A stretch of 64,000 bases of DNA from Dryococelus australis (Eukaryota; Arthropoda; Insecta; Phasmatodea; Phasmatidae), in contig CM056997.1 of the NCBI GenBank assembly GCA_029891345.1, positions 220,720,172 through 220,784,171 of the forward strand. The letters are read 5' to 3'. Of this stretch, positions 11,813 through 22,981 are shown piece by piece (the first letter of the stretch is position 1; the number at the start of each line of letters is the position of its first letter). Under the pieces are notes generated by a model. It did not search any database, was not told where the DNA came from, and was given only the letters and a program-made list of their open reading frames with translations. A program made the translations under genes and the position numbers.

Positions 11813-13955
11813 CGTAACAGTCTTAGTAACACAAGTACGATAGTAACAATTCCACAGAGTTACTTGCATAGCTAGAGCCGCCTGTTTCTCCAGACAATAT
11901 TCCACTCCTAGTTATACTTCAAAATACGTTGGTTCAGAAACAATAACGTGGTTGGATGACTTTAACACGCATGCATCTTACGTGCACGCGAACAATTCAT
12001 AGAATTTAATTTTCGAGGGAACTTTGTTCTGATCATACAAGCCGAGTAGAAAATGTATTCTCGCACACACACGCAGCCAACAGTGAAAGCAAATTTGCAA
12101 GATTGCATGAAACAAGTTGAAGTATAGTTTGAGTATAAACCCTTATCGAACAAATTGGTGGCCCTCTTGATAGTGCATAAATAGAGCGACGAGTTCTTCG
12201 GAAATTGTAACATTTCATACGGCGAAAGGATACAAAAGAAATTGAAAATTAGATCATACGCAGGGCTTTTAGAGGATTTCAGTTTACCGGTAGCTTTGGA
12301 AAAAATACATGTTGACATGAACAGATGCCATATCGCTTAGTGATCACGTCATTGTGGGCGCTCCCAGTCGCCGATTATGTCGCCATTTCTCAAGAGTCGG
12401 CCATATACTTTAGGCTGTTCATGATAAAATCATAAATTATGAAATCTACCTTATTGAAAAGTCACTGCTCCCACTTGCATACACATTAACGGGTGCCAAG
12501 TAAAGTTTGAGACTGGGGCGTCTCATTTTGCATGACCGGAAAACCTAGCACGTCTGCACGCCCCAACTTGACAAACTTAGCTCCGACACCGCCACGTTTA
12601 TTAGCCAGCTGTCTGCCGGCCTGCTAAAGTGTGCGATGCAAATCGTTTTACTGCGAAATTACTACAGAATCTACACATAAAATACGTTATATAGGTACCG
12701 AATTACTGTTACTTACTATGTACAAGATCTAGCAGTGTTAAATTGACGAGTAGTTAAGGATTGTGTGGAGCTCGTCTGCAGAGTTCGACAGAGACGTGCG
12801 AGCAGCATAATAGCTAGCATATCACTGAGGAACATGGCTGCAATCCGTAGTTTACCATGTCCTCACATTAGAGCGCCAGCATCGCCGAGCGCCTGGGAAG
12901 CGCGCAACATAATTTTAATACGAAAAGATAGCGCTTCAAGCACAACATTCGGAGACTATTACGATGTCTAGAACATGCCATGAATAGTGATTGGTTAGGT
13001 TATAATGTCATTCCCTCTCATGACTTAACCCCTATGTTTTAATTCGTATATACGTCCCCATAGCAGATTGGGTAGGCAGAGACCTGTGGCAGCTGGGGAC
13101 AAGATCATATCGGAAATATATGGTTATTAGTGTGAGCATGTATGTCCGAGATTTAGAAGCGAGGGACGATGTCCTGGACAATCTTATAACGATAACCCCA
13201 TTTGTAGACCCATAATATCAACCCGGGAAGGGTTTCATCTCAATTATAAACCCCTTAAGCTTCACAAACCGCAACAAATGCTACGCAGTTAGCTCCACAC
13301 GCTCCACAATCTGCTCCGCACTTAGCTCCGCACTCTGCTCTGCATGCTCCATCTGGTCCAATCCTTCAACTACTTACACCCCCCGCCCCTTCCCCTACCC
13401 ATAATTTTTTACAATGAGATATACTGTGATTATCTACACCTGATGCAGGATACACTAACACCCATCTCCACCCCTTCACCTAACTACACCACCCACTCCT
13501 CACACTCCCCTACCTGAGCTGTACTGTGATTATTTCTGTAATTAATTAGATCCCTGCTGCGAGATTCTAGGCTCTCTTCTCCTCCGGATATTTATTCTGG
13601 ATGCCTGCTACACTCTCACCCCGACCTCCCCTCTGCTGTCGAGTGATTGCTTAATCCCTCCACCATTCACCACACGCCACACACTCCTTCCCTGCGAGGT
13701 AGGCTGTGTTCAATTCCAGACTTGCTTGTTAGACAGCAACGATGTCGTGATAGGCTGTCAGCTTAGTTCTAGAGTTGCTCGCAAAATGGTGTGCAAGTTC
13801 GATGAATCGAACTCTGTTCGAGGACTCGCAATGACTGCTAGGTAGAGCGCAAGTCGCTCGCCCTCCCAGTGACAATGTTGCTTATTGCTGGGGTTGTCTG
13901 TAAGATTCAGACAATTTACTCCATCATATGTGTAATGATTTCGTATATTACAAAA
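11813..13955. other. No gene supported
   Basis: Minus-strand open frame 11962-12318 (118 codons) and plus frame 12765-12971 are the longest, but neither shows a recognisable motif. 13290-13350 contains imperfect repeats of GCTCCGCAC/GCTCCACA-like words. The stretch 13370-13700 is C-rich on the plus strand. Confidence 0.45.
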
Positions 13956-13956
13956 A

Positions 13957-14036
13957 TCTTTGCTACATGGTGGGCTCGAACAGCCGGACCTGAGTTCGCT
14001 ATTTCAATGCTCTAGTCGACTGAGCAACCAGGACAT
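13957..14036 (-). repeat. tRNA-like relic (Lys/Ile-type tRNA pseudogene or SINE head)
   Basis: On the minus strand TTGCTCAGTCGACTAGAGCA (14009-14028) resembles a tRNA D-arm/A box, and CTGTTCGAGCCCA (13971-13983) resembles the T-arm/B box. Spacing between them is tRNA-sized. I cannot form matched acceptor and anticodon stems with confidence, so I do not call a functional tRNA. Confidence 0.55.
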
Positions 14037-14515
14037 TAGTAATAGTGAAGATTTTACTGATGTGTATTAACGAAGAACCAACTGTATATGTACTCATATA
14101 TTCAAGATGGTTTTCTACTGTATCATAACACAAATATCGTATATGGACAATCATAATTTATTAAATAAAAGTTGTATTTAAATTGAAAATATATGTATTG
14201 ATTTTTTTACAAAATGAACATAACCGAGCACCTATCGAAAATTTGTATTTTTAGACAGATAAGAATATGTCGTCAGAAAAAGAATTATGTTACTATAACC
14301 ATCACCATCTTGAATTTTCGTAAATATAGAAGCGATTTTTTTAATAATTATGTAACCACTCCAGACATAAAATACAACACATCGCTTACCTTACAATAGG
14401 TCATTTAGATCCTAAACCTTTTCTGGCAATGTTAATTATGCATTAATCCCTTTTATAAACATACTTAGTCATAAGCTCACAATTACATAGTCATCATGGA
14501 CATATTTACCCACAA

Positions 14516-15215
14516 AATATAATTTTATTTTCGATTTTAACCAAATTTTATTTCTGAGTTGGGTAGGTGATAGGCTTTCTTAATTTGGTGTAAATTTTGG
14601 ATTTGGTATCGGTTCTTGCTCAGGACAAATAATAATAATTAATTTCCTATTTTAACCAAATTTTTTGTGAGTTGAGTAGGTGCTAGGCTTACTTAATGTA
14701 ATGTAAATTTTGAATTTGGGTTCAAACTTTGGTCAGCGCATATAATATTATATCATTGCCGTTTTTAACAAAATTTTACTTGTGAGAGTAGTAGGTGCTA
14801 AGCTTACTTAATGTAATGTTAATTTCGGATTTGGGTTCGATTCTCGGTCAGGGTGCATAATATTATTTCATTTCCGATTTTTACCAAATTTTATTTGTGA
14901 TTTGGATAGGTGCTACGCTTACTTAATATAATGTTAGTTTTGGATTAGGGATTTCGAATCTTGGTACGAACACCTAATATTATTTTTCAATCCTGAATTT
15001 TAAAAAAATATTAGTTTTGATTTTTATTCCTGCTTAGTGCAAGTGATGTAATGTTATTTTGGGATTTGAGTCCTATTCTTTGGCAGAAAACTTATTATTA
15101 TTTTAATTTGGTTGTTAAAAATTTATTTTGTCTTAGTATTCCTGATTATGGTAATAAATATAATGTTTTTTTTTTATTAACGAGTTCGATTCCCACACGA
15201 CTCCTTTCTAATTAA
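14516..15215 (+). repeat. Six ~117-bp tandem repeats with B-box-like cores
   Basis: Units start near 14516, 14637, 14752, 14869, 14986 and 15105. Shared landmarks are AACCAAATTTTATTTGTGA, then AGGTGCTAGGCTTACTTAAT, then GGATTTGGGTTCGATTCT. The third unit carries GGGTTCGATTCTCGG and the last CGAGTTCGATTCCCACACGA, both close to a Pol III B box (GGTTCGAnTCC). Units 5 and 6 are the most diverged. No coding function is seen. Confidence 0.8.
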
Positions 15216-16140
15216 AAAAATATTCTGGGAAATGCATTATTATGCATTCATTTATGCTCGAAGTCTATCGTATTACCTGATCTGTGTCTACTGCTAAATT
15301 TTGAGAACATTTTCGATGTCAACTGTTGGAGTTTGAGAATGGTGGAGGGAAATACAGTTAAATGATGTTTTTTGTGTAATTAATTAAATTTTGCATTGCC
15401 ATACTTGCTTAAACATGCAATGAATATTTACTATGTATGCACATATACACATGAATAATTAACAACTAAACATTAACGAAAATAATATGTCCTCAGAAAA
15501 ATAGCCAGACTTAATCTGTCATAAATTTTCATTTATTTCAGAATTTGTAATTACTATTATTATTAGTGGTGGAAAGTATTACACTTGCACTAGGATAGCA
15601 TTCACTATACACACATATCAAGTATGGACATTATATGAAGAGAAGCTTATGAGCACTCCCGAGGAACGACAGCTCAATACTTATGTCTTACCCTAATAAT
15701 GTTGTCCGTAAGATATTTTCAAGCGAGAATAGTTCCTGCTATATTCCTGCAAGGGCAACAAACCTTAAACAGAAAATAAAATTTGTACATACGGCTTAAA
15801 CATGTACCAGCAGCCACAGTCAGAATATTGAATTACTCTGATGAACAATTTCATCATGTAATAGCAAAACACACACACACACATATACACATTTAACTAT
15901 ACCCCTACACCCTGCAGGCTCACCTAAAGAACTCAGTTGGTGTGCACCATAGCCCGGAGAGCCGACAGGAATGGCTCTCTATAACGAACAGTGAGTGTAT
16001 TGACACAGATAACGACTCCTGAACAGAGTATTTGAAATTCTGTTCATTATTTTCAAAACTTCGCAAGTAGTTGGAAATAGAGAAGTCTGGCGCAAGGGCG
16101 CAGATCGTTGCAGACAGAGCCGGGAGAGACGCCATGTTGT
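15216..16140. other. No gene seen
   Basis: AT-rich. The minus open frame 15920-16135 is short and without motif. A (CA)n-like run lies at 15869-15881. Confidence 0.5.
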
Positions 16141-16164
16141 TACGTCACCTGGCAGCCATCTTGG

Positions 16165-16480
16165 ATATCATTGACCTTGTACCACTGACCCATATCGAAT
16201 TTGACCTTGACCTTGACCCCGAGTACATTTGACCTAAAAAACATTAAGAAACATTTAAAAATTCCAAAACCTCCTCAAAAAATTATAAAAACTCTAAAAA
16301 AATTCCGGAAAAAAATGTTACTAAAGTAATTAAAAAATTATAAAAATATTATTAAAAATTTATGAAAAGGATCGTCAGAAATGACACAATTTTCAGAAAT
16401 GCTGCATGGGATCAGTGACCCAAGTGACCTTGGGGTTAGGTGACCGGGATCAGGATCATTGACCTTTGACCTTTAACCTG
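16165..16480. promoter_or_regulatory. Cluster of TGACCT half-sites (nuclear-receptor-like)
   Basis: TGACCTTGACCTTGACC at 16202-16218 holds adjacent TGACCT half-sites, and its reverse complement contains TCAAGGTCA, the FTZ-F1/ERR-type extended half-site. TGACCTTTGACCT at 16460-16472 is a perfect DR1 (AGGTCA-A-AGGTCA on the minus strand), the HNF4/RXR consensus. Further TGACC words lie between. The match to consensus is visible; any regulatory role is inference, as the stretch looks like repetitive DNA and no promoter or gene is nearby. Confidence 0.3.
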
Positions 16481-16779
16481 GAAAATGAAAAAATATATTA
16501 AAAAATCACACAAATTTGCAAAAATCTGAAAATATTGCAAAAATCCCCCCAAAAAATACTAAATTTAAGTTATACAAAATTATTTCTAAAAAAAATTTGA
16601 AACTTATATATTTTTTAAACTTGCATTTCCCAGTACCACCAATTACTCAGTTCTGTTCGAATTCAGAAGACTACTGACTCCCTCATCTCCACACCCCTCA
16701 CATATACTCATTCCACATATTGATTATTTCATTTATCATTTGTTCACATGATACTGGAAATTGAATCTTCCCTTCGCTC

Positions 16780-16935
16780 GACTGCCATCTTTGTTTACAT
16801 GCTATGGCAGGCAGCCATTTTTGTGTATATGTTACTGGAGGTGGCCATAGTTGTTTTTTTTGTATATCATTTGTGTGTATATATATGTTACTGGAGGCTG
16901 CCATGTTGGGAGACAGCCATTTTACCAGGTGCAGT
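16780..16935. repeat. Degenerate short tandem repeat (GCCAT...GTTACTGGAGG)
   Basis: Units of GCCATTTTTGTGTATATGTT and ACTGGAGG recur near 16783, 16818, 16844, 16900 and 16917 with variable spacing. Open frames across this stretch are low-complexity. Confidence 0.55.
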
Positions 16936-17498
16936 CCTCCATGTTTTTAATGTCATTTGTTTTATTATTTGTGACTCAAATTCGTGCGACAACTCTATCA
17001 TATATCATATGTTTACATCACCTTTGTACTACCCAGTGACAGCCACATTTTCTTATGTTTTTAAAGTATAGGTTGCACTGTCGACATCTGCCAATGTTTT
17101 TCATTAGCTAATTAGTCACCTTTATTCCATCAATTACCTACTTTAGTTCGACTCCCTCCATGGTAGATTAAATTTTTTAACACACATATGTAGTATTGAT
17201 TATGTCACCTGATATAGGCATGTACAACATGGTGACATTTACCATTCCTGCAAAGTACTTAAAATTGTCATATTTTATTTTTTTTCTTATATATAAAGAG
17301 GGGAGGATTTTGTTTGGAATAAAACACAGCATATCTTTGTTACATAAAATTTATTGTACGCATAATAAAATGTACAAGTTTATTAATCTTCCTCGACGTT
17401 CACTGCACGATGTCCGCCTTGGCGACCGAGGAATTGTAGCGAGCAGGGAAACCCCACCACTTGAAGCTGACGATGCAACAGTTACAGTGTGCGGACAG

Positions 17499-17775
17499 TC
17501 AGCTGCGCTCATGACAGTATTTTGACGGTCTTGTCTCGACAATTGTAGATACAAGCCAGTCATGAAGTATCAGGCAGAATGCATACGTGTTGGCGGGAAT
17601 ATTTCCATGTGTAGTGAATTCGATCATGCAGTCGATCGCGTTGGAGGTAATATGCTCTTCCTGTTTACTCACATCGAATACCATGAGCGGAGTGAAACTT
17701 TTGGATGTATCAGGGGTCAATATCGGAGATTGGGTTGTAGCAGCCACCATAATGGCTGCACACATTTACCCTAAG
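17499..17775 (-). pseudogene. Polinton major capsid protein, C-terminal fragment
   Basis: The minus strand encodes SFTPLMVFDVSKQEEHITS, then AIDCMIEFTTHGNIPANT and AFCLILHDWL, and in a shifted frame NCRDKTVKILS. It parallels the C-terminal end of the element 1 capsid gene at 22982-23224 (PLLVFDVSKQ, IHDCLATY, VVKILS). It corresponds to the end of the second jelly roll of the Polinton major capsid protein. Only about 90 codons survive. At its upstream edge (17775) the sequence changes abruptly into a putative LTR, suggesting that a retrotransposon inserted in or beside this gene. Confidence 0.8.
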
Positions 17776-17778
17776 GTA

Positions 17779-18333
17779 TGATGGGGTATAGCGACAAGAG
17801 CGAGGTGCTAAGGTTATTTTATCAACAATTCACCACGGTCCACTGTGGTGGACTATATAAGTTCAGCATATTGTATCTCTCAAGATGTACCAATGAGACC
17901 AATGCTGCATTACGCGTAGTTGTCAGAGCAGACAACGTGAGGCATAATCGAGGCTGGAGACGAGGCCAACTCAACTATCCAGGCCTAGAGGAGCTCTTGG
18001 TCATCTACATACTCTTCTTATATGGTGGGCATAATCCAAGTTTGCAGTTAGGCACAAGGCTACCTATCGAGACCCTGTTCCACAATCTACTTAATGTAAC
18101 TATTGCTGGCAAGGTTAGGCATATCTGCCTAGGCTCGTGTATTATTAACAGTAACTGTAAACCTTGTGTATACTTGTTGAAAGAGTTAATTGTTTAATTT
18201 GCTCAGTAAATGTTAACTACCTTGATCATAATTGTGTAATTAACATTATAATAAAAGTGTTGTGTTTAAGGATTCCTGGTTTGTTAGACAACTGTTAACA
18301 GCTACGCTTCCCCTGAGTGATTCCCATTACACA
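17779..18333 (+). mobile_element. Putative LTR (5' LTR of a retrotransposon)
   Basis: The segment starts TGATGGGG directly after the capsid fragment. It contains GTCCAC-TGTG-GTGGAC (17838-17853), a TATA box (CTATATAAG, 17853-17861) and a poly(A) signal AATAAA (18250-18255), and ends around CCATTACA (18333). About 740 bases later a gag-like frame starts on the same strand. These are LTR-like features but no second LTR is seen, and the ends and primer-binding site are not fixed. The open frame 17778-18197 inside it has no known motif. Confidence 0.4.
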
Positions 18334-19075
18334 GATTCTGCAAATTATGTGGAGATGTCATTAGAGAGAGAGAGAGAAGGAATGGAGAGTATTTAGATGA
18401 GTGTTAGAAGGAAGGGGATCACTACACTGGTGGAGACGTCTCACATCCTACCTCGTGCTTAGGCGAGTCGCTTTAATTAGGAATACATGGAATAGTTGCG
18501 CTTCATTCCATTAGGAGAGTTCAACGTGGCTGTGCTTCAAGCAAACCACTATGTGTGTAGGCGTAATAAGTCACTGCTACTTAACGTGTATTTTCGTTGT
18601 ATTCTTATCTCAGTATGGTCATGTGAATTAAGTATAGTAGTCACAACCAGTGCCAGAGTATATATTTTGCCATTATTAATAATAATCTGTTTGTGAAAGC
18701 TATGGTATTAGCACCAGCATCTGTAACATCTGTTTCTCCCTGTGCGGTCAGGGCATGCACAGTAAGCGATAGTGTGGAAGGTTAGTATGCCATGCGCGTA
18801 GTCAGCATTTCGCATAGGAGGACTTGCCAGTCATGTTGCCCACCCCACTGGACTTAGAACTGCTTATTTTTGCTTCTTTAAAATGAATGCATGTACACTG
18901 CTTGTTTTTGTATGTGGAACTCTCTATTCCCATGTAAGCAATGATATCACCATTTCTGTTTGTGTGTTTCTGAGATATTTCCAATTTTCTTCTCTGTTGT
19001 ATTTAGCATTACTTATAAGTTACACAAAGTGTGCAGCACCAACAACACTACACACCTTTATTCTAACATATTGAC
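18334..19075. other. No gene seen; possible retrotransposon leader
   Basis: Lies between the putative LTR and the gag-like frame. Contains an (AG)n tract at 18365-18376. Short frames have no motif. Confidence 0.4.
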
Positions 19076-20160
19076 ATGACTACAGAACACCCATGTACCG
19101 CACACAATATAAGGAAATTAGTTAAGATACTGTTAATTGGTTTGGGCAATGGTAAACGTGCAGTTCAAATACACGAACAGTTAATAAATCAGTTAACTAG
19201 TATCGCACACCTCACCAACCTTGAGAAACGATGGCGGCTAAAGTTCTATCTGCAAGGAACTGTAAAGAGTGCTTACGATAATCTCTATTACGCCAATTCG
19301 TCAGAAATCACTTGGAAACATATTGAATAAAAGTTATTGCACACATTCACAAAAATCGACACAACAGACAAGTACAGAAGACAGCTCTTACACTCTTCAA
19401 AACAACAATCAGGTGAGAGTGCTCAGGCTTACATTGAAAATTTAACTTTTTACAAGAATAAATGTATGCCACCATTACCTAAGCCAGAATTCGTTAACAT
19501 AATTTGAGACTATCTGTTACCACCCATTGCCAACAAACTTGTGCCATTGGAGAACAAAATACTAAACCAACTACTACACCACATTAAAACTTTGAGCTTG
19601 GTATTACAGGCACCAACAGATCATTGCAAAGGTTTCACAAAGCACACACCATGTCAAATTCCAAGAGGAGATAAATACGTTGAAACAGCAGTTACACAAA
19701 CTCAAAAACACAATCTCACATACCGAACCATGCCCAGAACCCGCAAACTATTCTAAATAGTACACATTTCAACACCAATACAGAAAACCCACCCACAGAG
19801 ACACGCACATTCAGACCAGGTACAACCAGCCCACTGTAATTTAATGAACACAGAGACGGGAACCATACAGACATCCACCACATCAAGGCCCCTATAAACA
19901 CCATGCACACCACCAGGCAGGCCCCCTAAGGGCACAAGACACTAGTTACAAACAGCAATATATAGAGATAAGGGCCCCTCAGTACAAAGAAAAAGTGTCT
20001 CCCCCACACAGGAAAACAACATCCGAGTTCGAGATGGGTGCAGAGCCATGTATAATAAGGTCGTGCCTACTAAATCGTATGCTAAAATTACGAAATTCAA
20101 CACTCACAGCAATCAACCCATACAAAGTCTGTCACCATCACTTCAAGGGAAAGTTCGCTA
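19076..20160 (+). pseudogene. Retrotransposon gag-like remnant
   Basis: The frame starting at the ATG at 19076 encodes a capsid-like helical region (KRWRLKFYLQGTVKSAYDNL, then SSEITWKHIE) and, past an in-frame TAA at 19328, continues with YRRQLLHSSKQQSGESAQAY and IENLTFYKNKCMPPLPK. This is the pattern of a Ty3/Gypsy gag capsid domain (W-x-x-F-x-x-x-L followed by a Q-x-x-x-E-S-x-x-x-Y helix). Another stop follows at about 19505. Downstream the translation is Pro/Thr-rich and no zinc knuckle or protease is found before 20.4 kb. Gag function (particle assembly) is inferred from the family. Confidence 0.55.
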
Positions 20161-21779
20161 AGTAAATGTAAACACTGAACGACAGTATATTTCTGCAATG
20201 CATTTCAAGTCGCCGGCAAAACAGGCTTTAGCAGATAGGTCAGGTAAAGCTCCGCCTCAGCGGATAGTGCGTGTGCCGCCAGTCCAGAATATGAGTTGCA
20301 ACAACGTCACTCCGTCCCCCCCCCCCCCCATGTGCTACCTAGGTCAGTGTTGCCGAACTGCCACAGCACGCCCAGAATTGCGACATTGCCGAATGTAAGG
20401 GAACAGTCGACGCAAAGCAAAAAGTAGCCGGACCTTGCAACCTCGCTCTGGATACGTGTGCCCTGTGTTTTTATGCCGTACACAAAAAAAGCCATTAGTG
20501 CACCTTGTTTCCCAAACTAAATTTTGAATTTTCTACTCACATCAGCGACCAATTTAAATGGTTCAAAAACAAATGAACATGAACATGAACAAATCATGTG
20601 AAGTACTGAGAACTGTTTTTGTATAGTGGTCACCACGAAACAGCACTATAGCCATTACTAATTGTTTTCACAACACGAGGAGTGAGGCCTGCAATGATGA
20701 TCCATTGTTGAAAAACATACTGAGTGGGTCTGAGCCTCAATATAGCTCATGTAAACACACAGCAAGCTAAAGGAATGCGAGCGCGTGCCAGCGACAGTTA
20801 CGACGAAGTATGATGCATACTAGCCAAAAGGCGAACATAGTCATCGAGATTATATCACCAGTTTGGTTCGCTAATGTATTCTTGTGGTCACAGCCAGCGA
20901 CTGAGTGTTGTCAATTCTTGAACAGGGGAAATATTCTAGCTTGCACACAATTTATTCTTCCAGACAGAGTATTGAATACTCGAAACTAAACTATTTATAT
21001 TATATATAAATAATTCGTTATTTAATCTCGCCCGTATATTTTGTTAGTAGAAAGATTATATGTGTTGCAAAACAAAAACATTATTAATTTGCAAGTACAG
21101 TATAATTACAACCGTTTTTATCACTAGTATTAACTATGCTTATTTTTAATACGTAGTAGGACTTTGTTTGTTTTAGTTGAATGATACACACATATGCCAC
21201 TAATTTTTTAAGTTTTCAGTTTTAAACCGATGTACAATTTAATTTAGTAGTAGGTTAAATATATAGGCACGTGCATGAGATACTTGCGTTCTCATTTAAT
21301 TTACATATTTTATTAATCTTTCAAGTATTTTTTTCATGCAGTTAAAATAAAAACTAATTAATTATTAATATTTTTACATTAGTAACCACTTTTTCTATGA
21401 CATAAGGGTATATATGAAAACAGAGATTATTTTCATTTCACGGGATTTATTCGGCATAAAATATTTACAAAACACACATTTCAGTACCTCAGCATATACA
21501 AAATCATTATTATTACTTTATTTGCACCACAGACCATTCCCCGACCATAGCTGTTAAAATTAGTATGACAAATGCGAGAAATTTCGGTGGGAATTTTGGT
21601 GTTGCTGATGATGACGGACTTGCTTGTGCCACATATTCTGAGAGGCCGGGTTGAGTCGGAAGTTGTCATTATTGTCTATGTTCTGAAGTACCTGCACCAG
21701 ACGAGGTCTTGCGTTTTATACTGCAACATAGCTCTTGAAACGCTATATCAAGCATCGAAGCAACATCCTTCAGGAATTA
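20161..21779. other. No gene seen
   Basis: Includes a C-tract at 20316-20328. AT-rich from 20950 on, with nothing recognisable on either strand. Confidence 0.5.
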
Positions 21780-21950
21780 ATTTTCTTATTTATTTATATG
21801 CACCTCTATGTTCATCAATAATCGAATTTATTTCTTTGCCAACATTAAAATGTCCACTTCTCTATAGTGAAACCAACATTCGCAATCAATCAACCAAGTC
21901 ATTGGGGTCTTCAATAAATAAGCAGCTATTCTTCACAGAAGGTTCATGAA
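21780..21950 (-). pseudogene. C-terminal fragment of a conserved Polinton protein
   Basis: The minus strand reads CLFIEDPNDLVD, stop, LRMLVSL, stop, then RSGHFNVGKEINSIIDEHR. The same pattern (PNEIVDHLKLFLASKQA, then ILSIIEEL) appears in element 3 at about 57.4 kb. From recollection, a D-P-N-x-L-V-D-R-L-R-L-L end occurs in an uncharacterised protein found in many arthropod Polintons. Function is unknown to me. Two in-frame stops show it is dead. Confidence 0.6.
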
Positions 21951-22005
21951 ACTTGTTGTCTGCATCTATGTTCGTCTTCTATGGTGGGTACCTTGTGAGA
22001 TGTCT

Positions 22006-22757
22006 CTAGACCGGAGTACTAGGTTCGACTCCACGTTTTTTCTTCTTCTGTCCCAACTTAAAGTAGATTTCAGCAACATGTATATGCTTTCTCTTTGCAG
22101 ATGTCAACACTTCATTAGTAGAACATTTCAAATAATCGTCAGCAGCAGTCGGGGAGGTCACATTTTCCTTCTCAGTGTCCTGGACAGCATCTTCGTTTTT
22201 CACTTTACATTTTGGCGGAGTAGGGTTGTTGTTCACAACTTCTATTGATTCATACGGCTCGCACTCTACAACACTTGTATTTTGTTCTTCGCACATTGGT
22301 TCGGAACACTATACAGGTCCAGTTAATGTTATGTGTGGTCGAACTGTCGTTAGTTTACATAACGATGTCGAACCGGCAGGAAGGCTAGCCTTGTCTTACT
22401 GTCTCGTGGCTAGCAAAGGTGTTTTACCCTTGCATGTCCCTTTAGATTATCGCTTCTATCAAATACTGCACTGCACATGTTGTATGTCAGTATTCTAGAA
22501 GCTGGTTTCTTTGTACATTCACCCTTTTCATGACGATGAACATTGCAACTTTTACTGAAGACGTTGTCACAATAACTGCAATTTTTTTTTCCGTGTAATT
22601 GTTGAATACTTGCCGAAGGTTTGCATGATGTACAGGAAAGACTCGATTGCATGCCCTCAGTGGCTTTTACATCAACCATGTGTGTAACCTCACACATGTG
22701 TACTACTACACAGTGTACACTCCTCACCGCAGACTCCTCACCACAGAGACTCCTCAC
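22006..22757 (-). pseudogene. C2H2 zinc-finger protein fragments
   Basis: The first minus frame (22410-22757) contains NCSYCDNVFSKSCNVHRHEK ending in a GEC, a C-x2-C-x12-H-type finger, and YNMCSAVFDRSDNLKGHARV-KH, a second finger whose first Cys is Tyr. A later frame (22006-22296) is acidic then basic (AKRKH, GQKKKKRG), possibly a nuclear localisation segment. It lies immediately downstream of the Polinton capsid gene on the same strand. Whether it belongs to the element or is a host finger exon is open. The 14-bp repeat at 22728-22861 overlaps its start. Confidence 0.5.
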
Positions 22758-22861
22758 TGCAGACTCCTCAATACAGACTCCTTACCATAGACTCTTCACT
22801 GCAAACTCCTCACTGCAGACTCCTCACTGCGAACTCCTCGCCATAGACTCCTCGCCATAGG
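22728..22861. repeat. 14-bp tandem repeat, about nine copies
   Basis: Imperfect units of GACTCCTCACTGCA, with variants such as GACTCCTCGCCATA. Confidence 0.85.
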
Positions 22862-22981
22862 TTCTGCCATCAGAGTAAGCACCACAAATTTCCTTTATGA
22901 TGAAACCCATTGGAGATGTGAAGCCCTGTCCCATTAGTAAACATGACGGAGGTCAATAGACAACTGAATTGAGTTCGTGAT

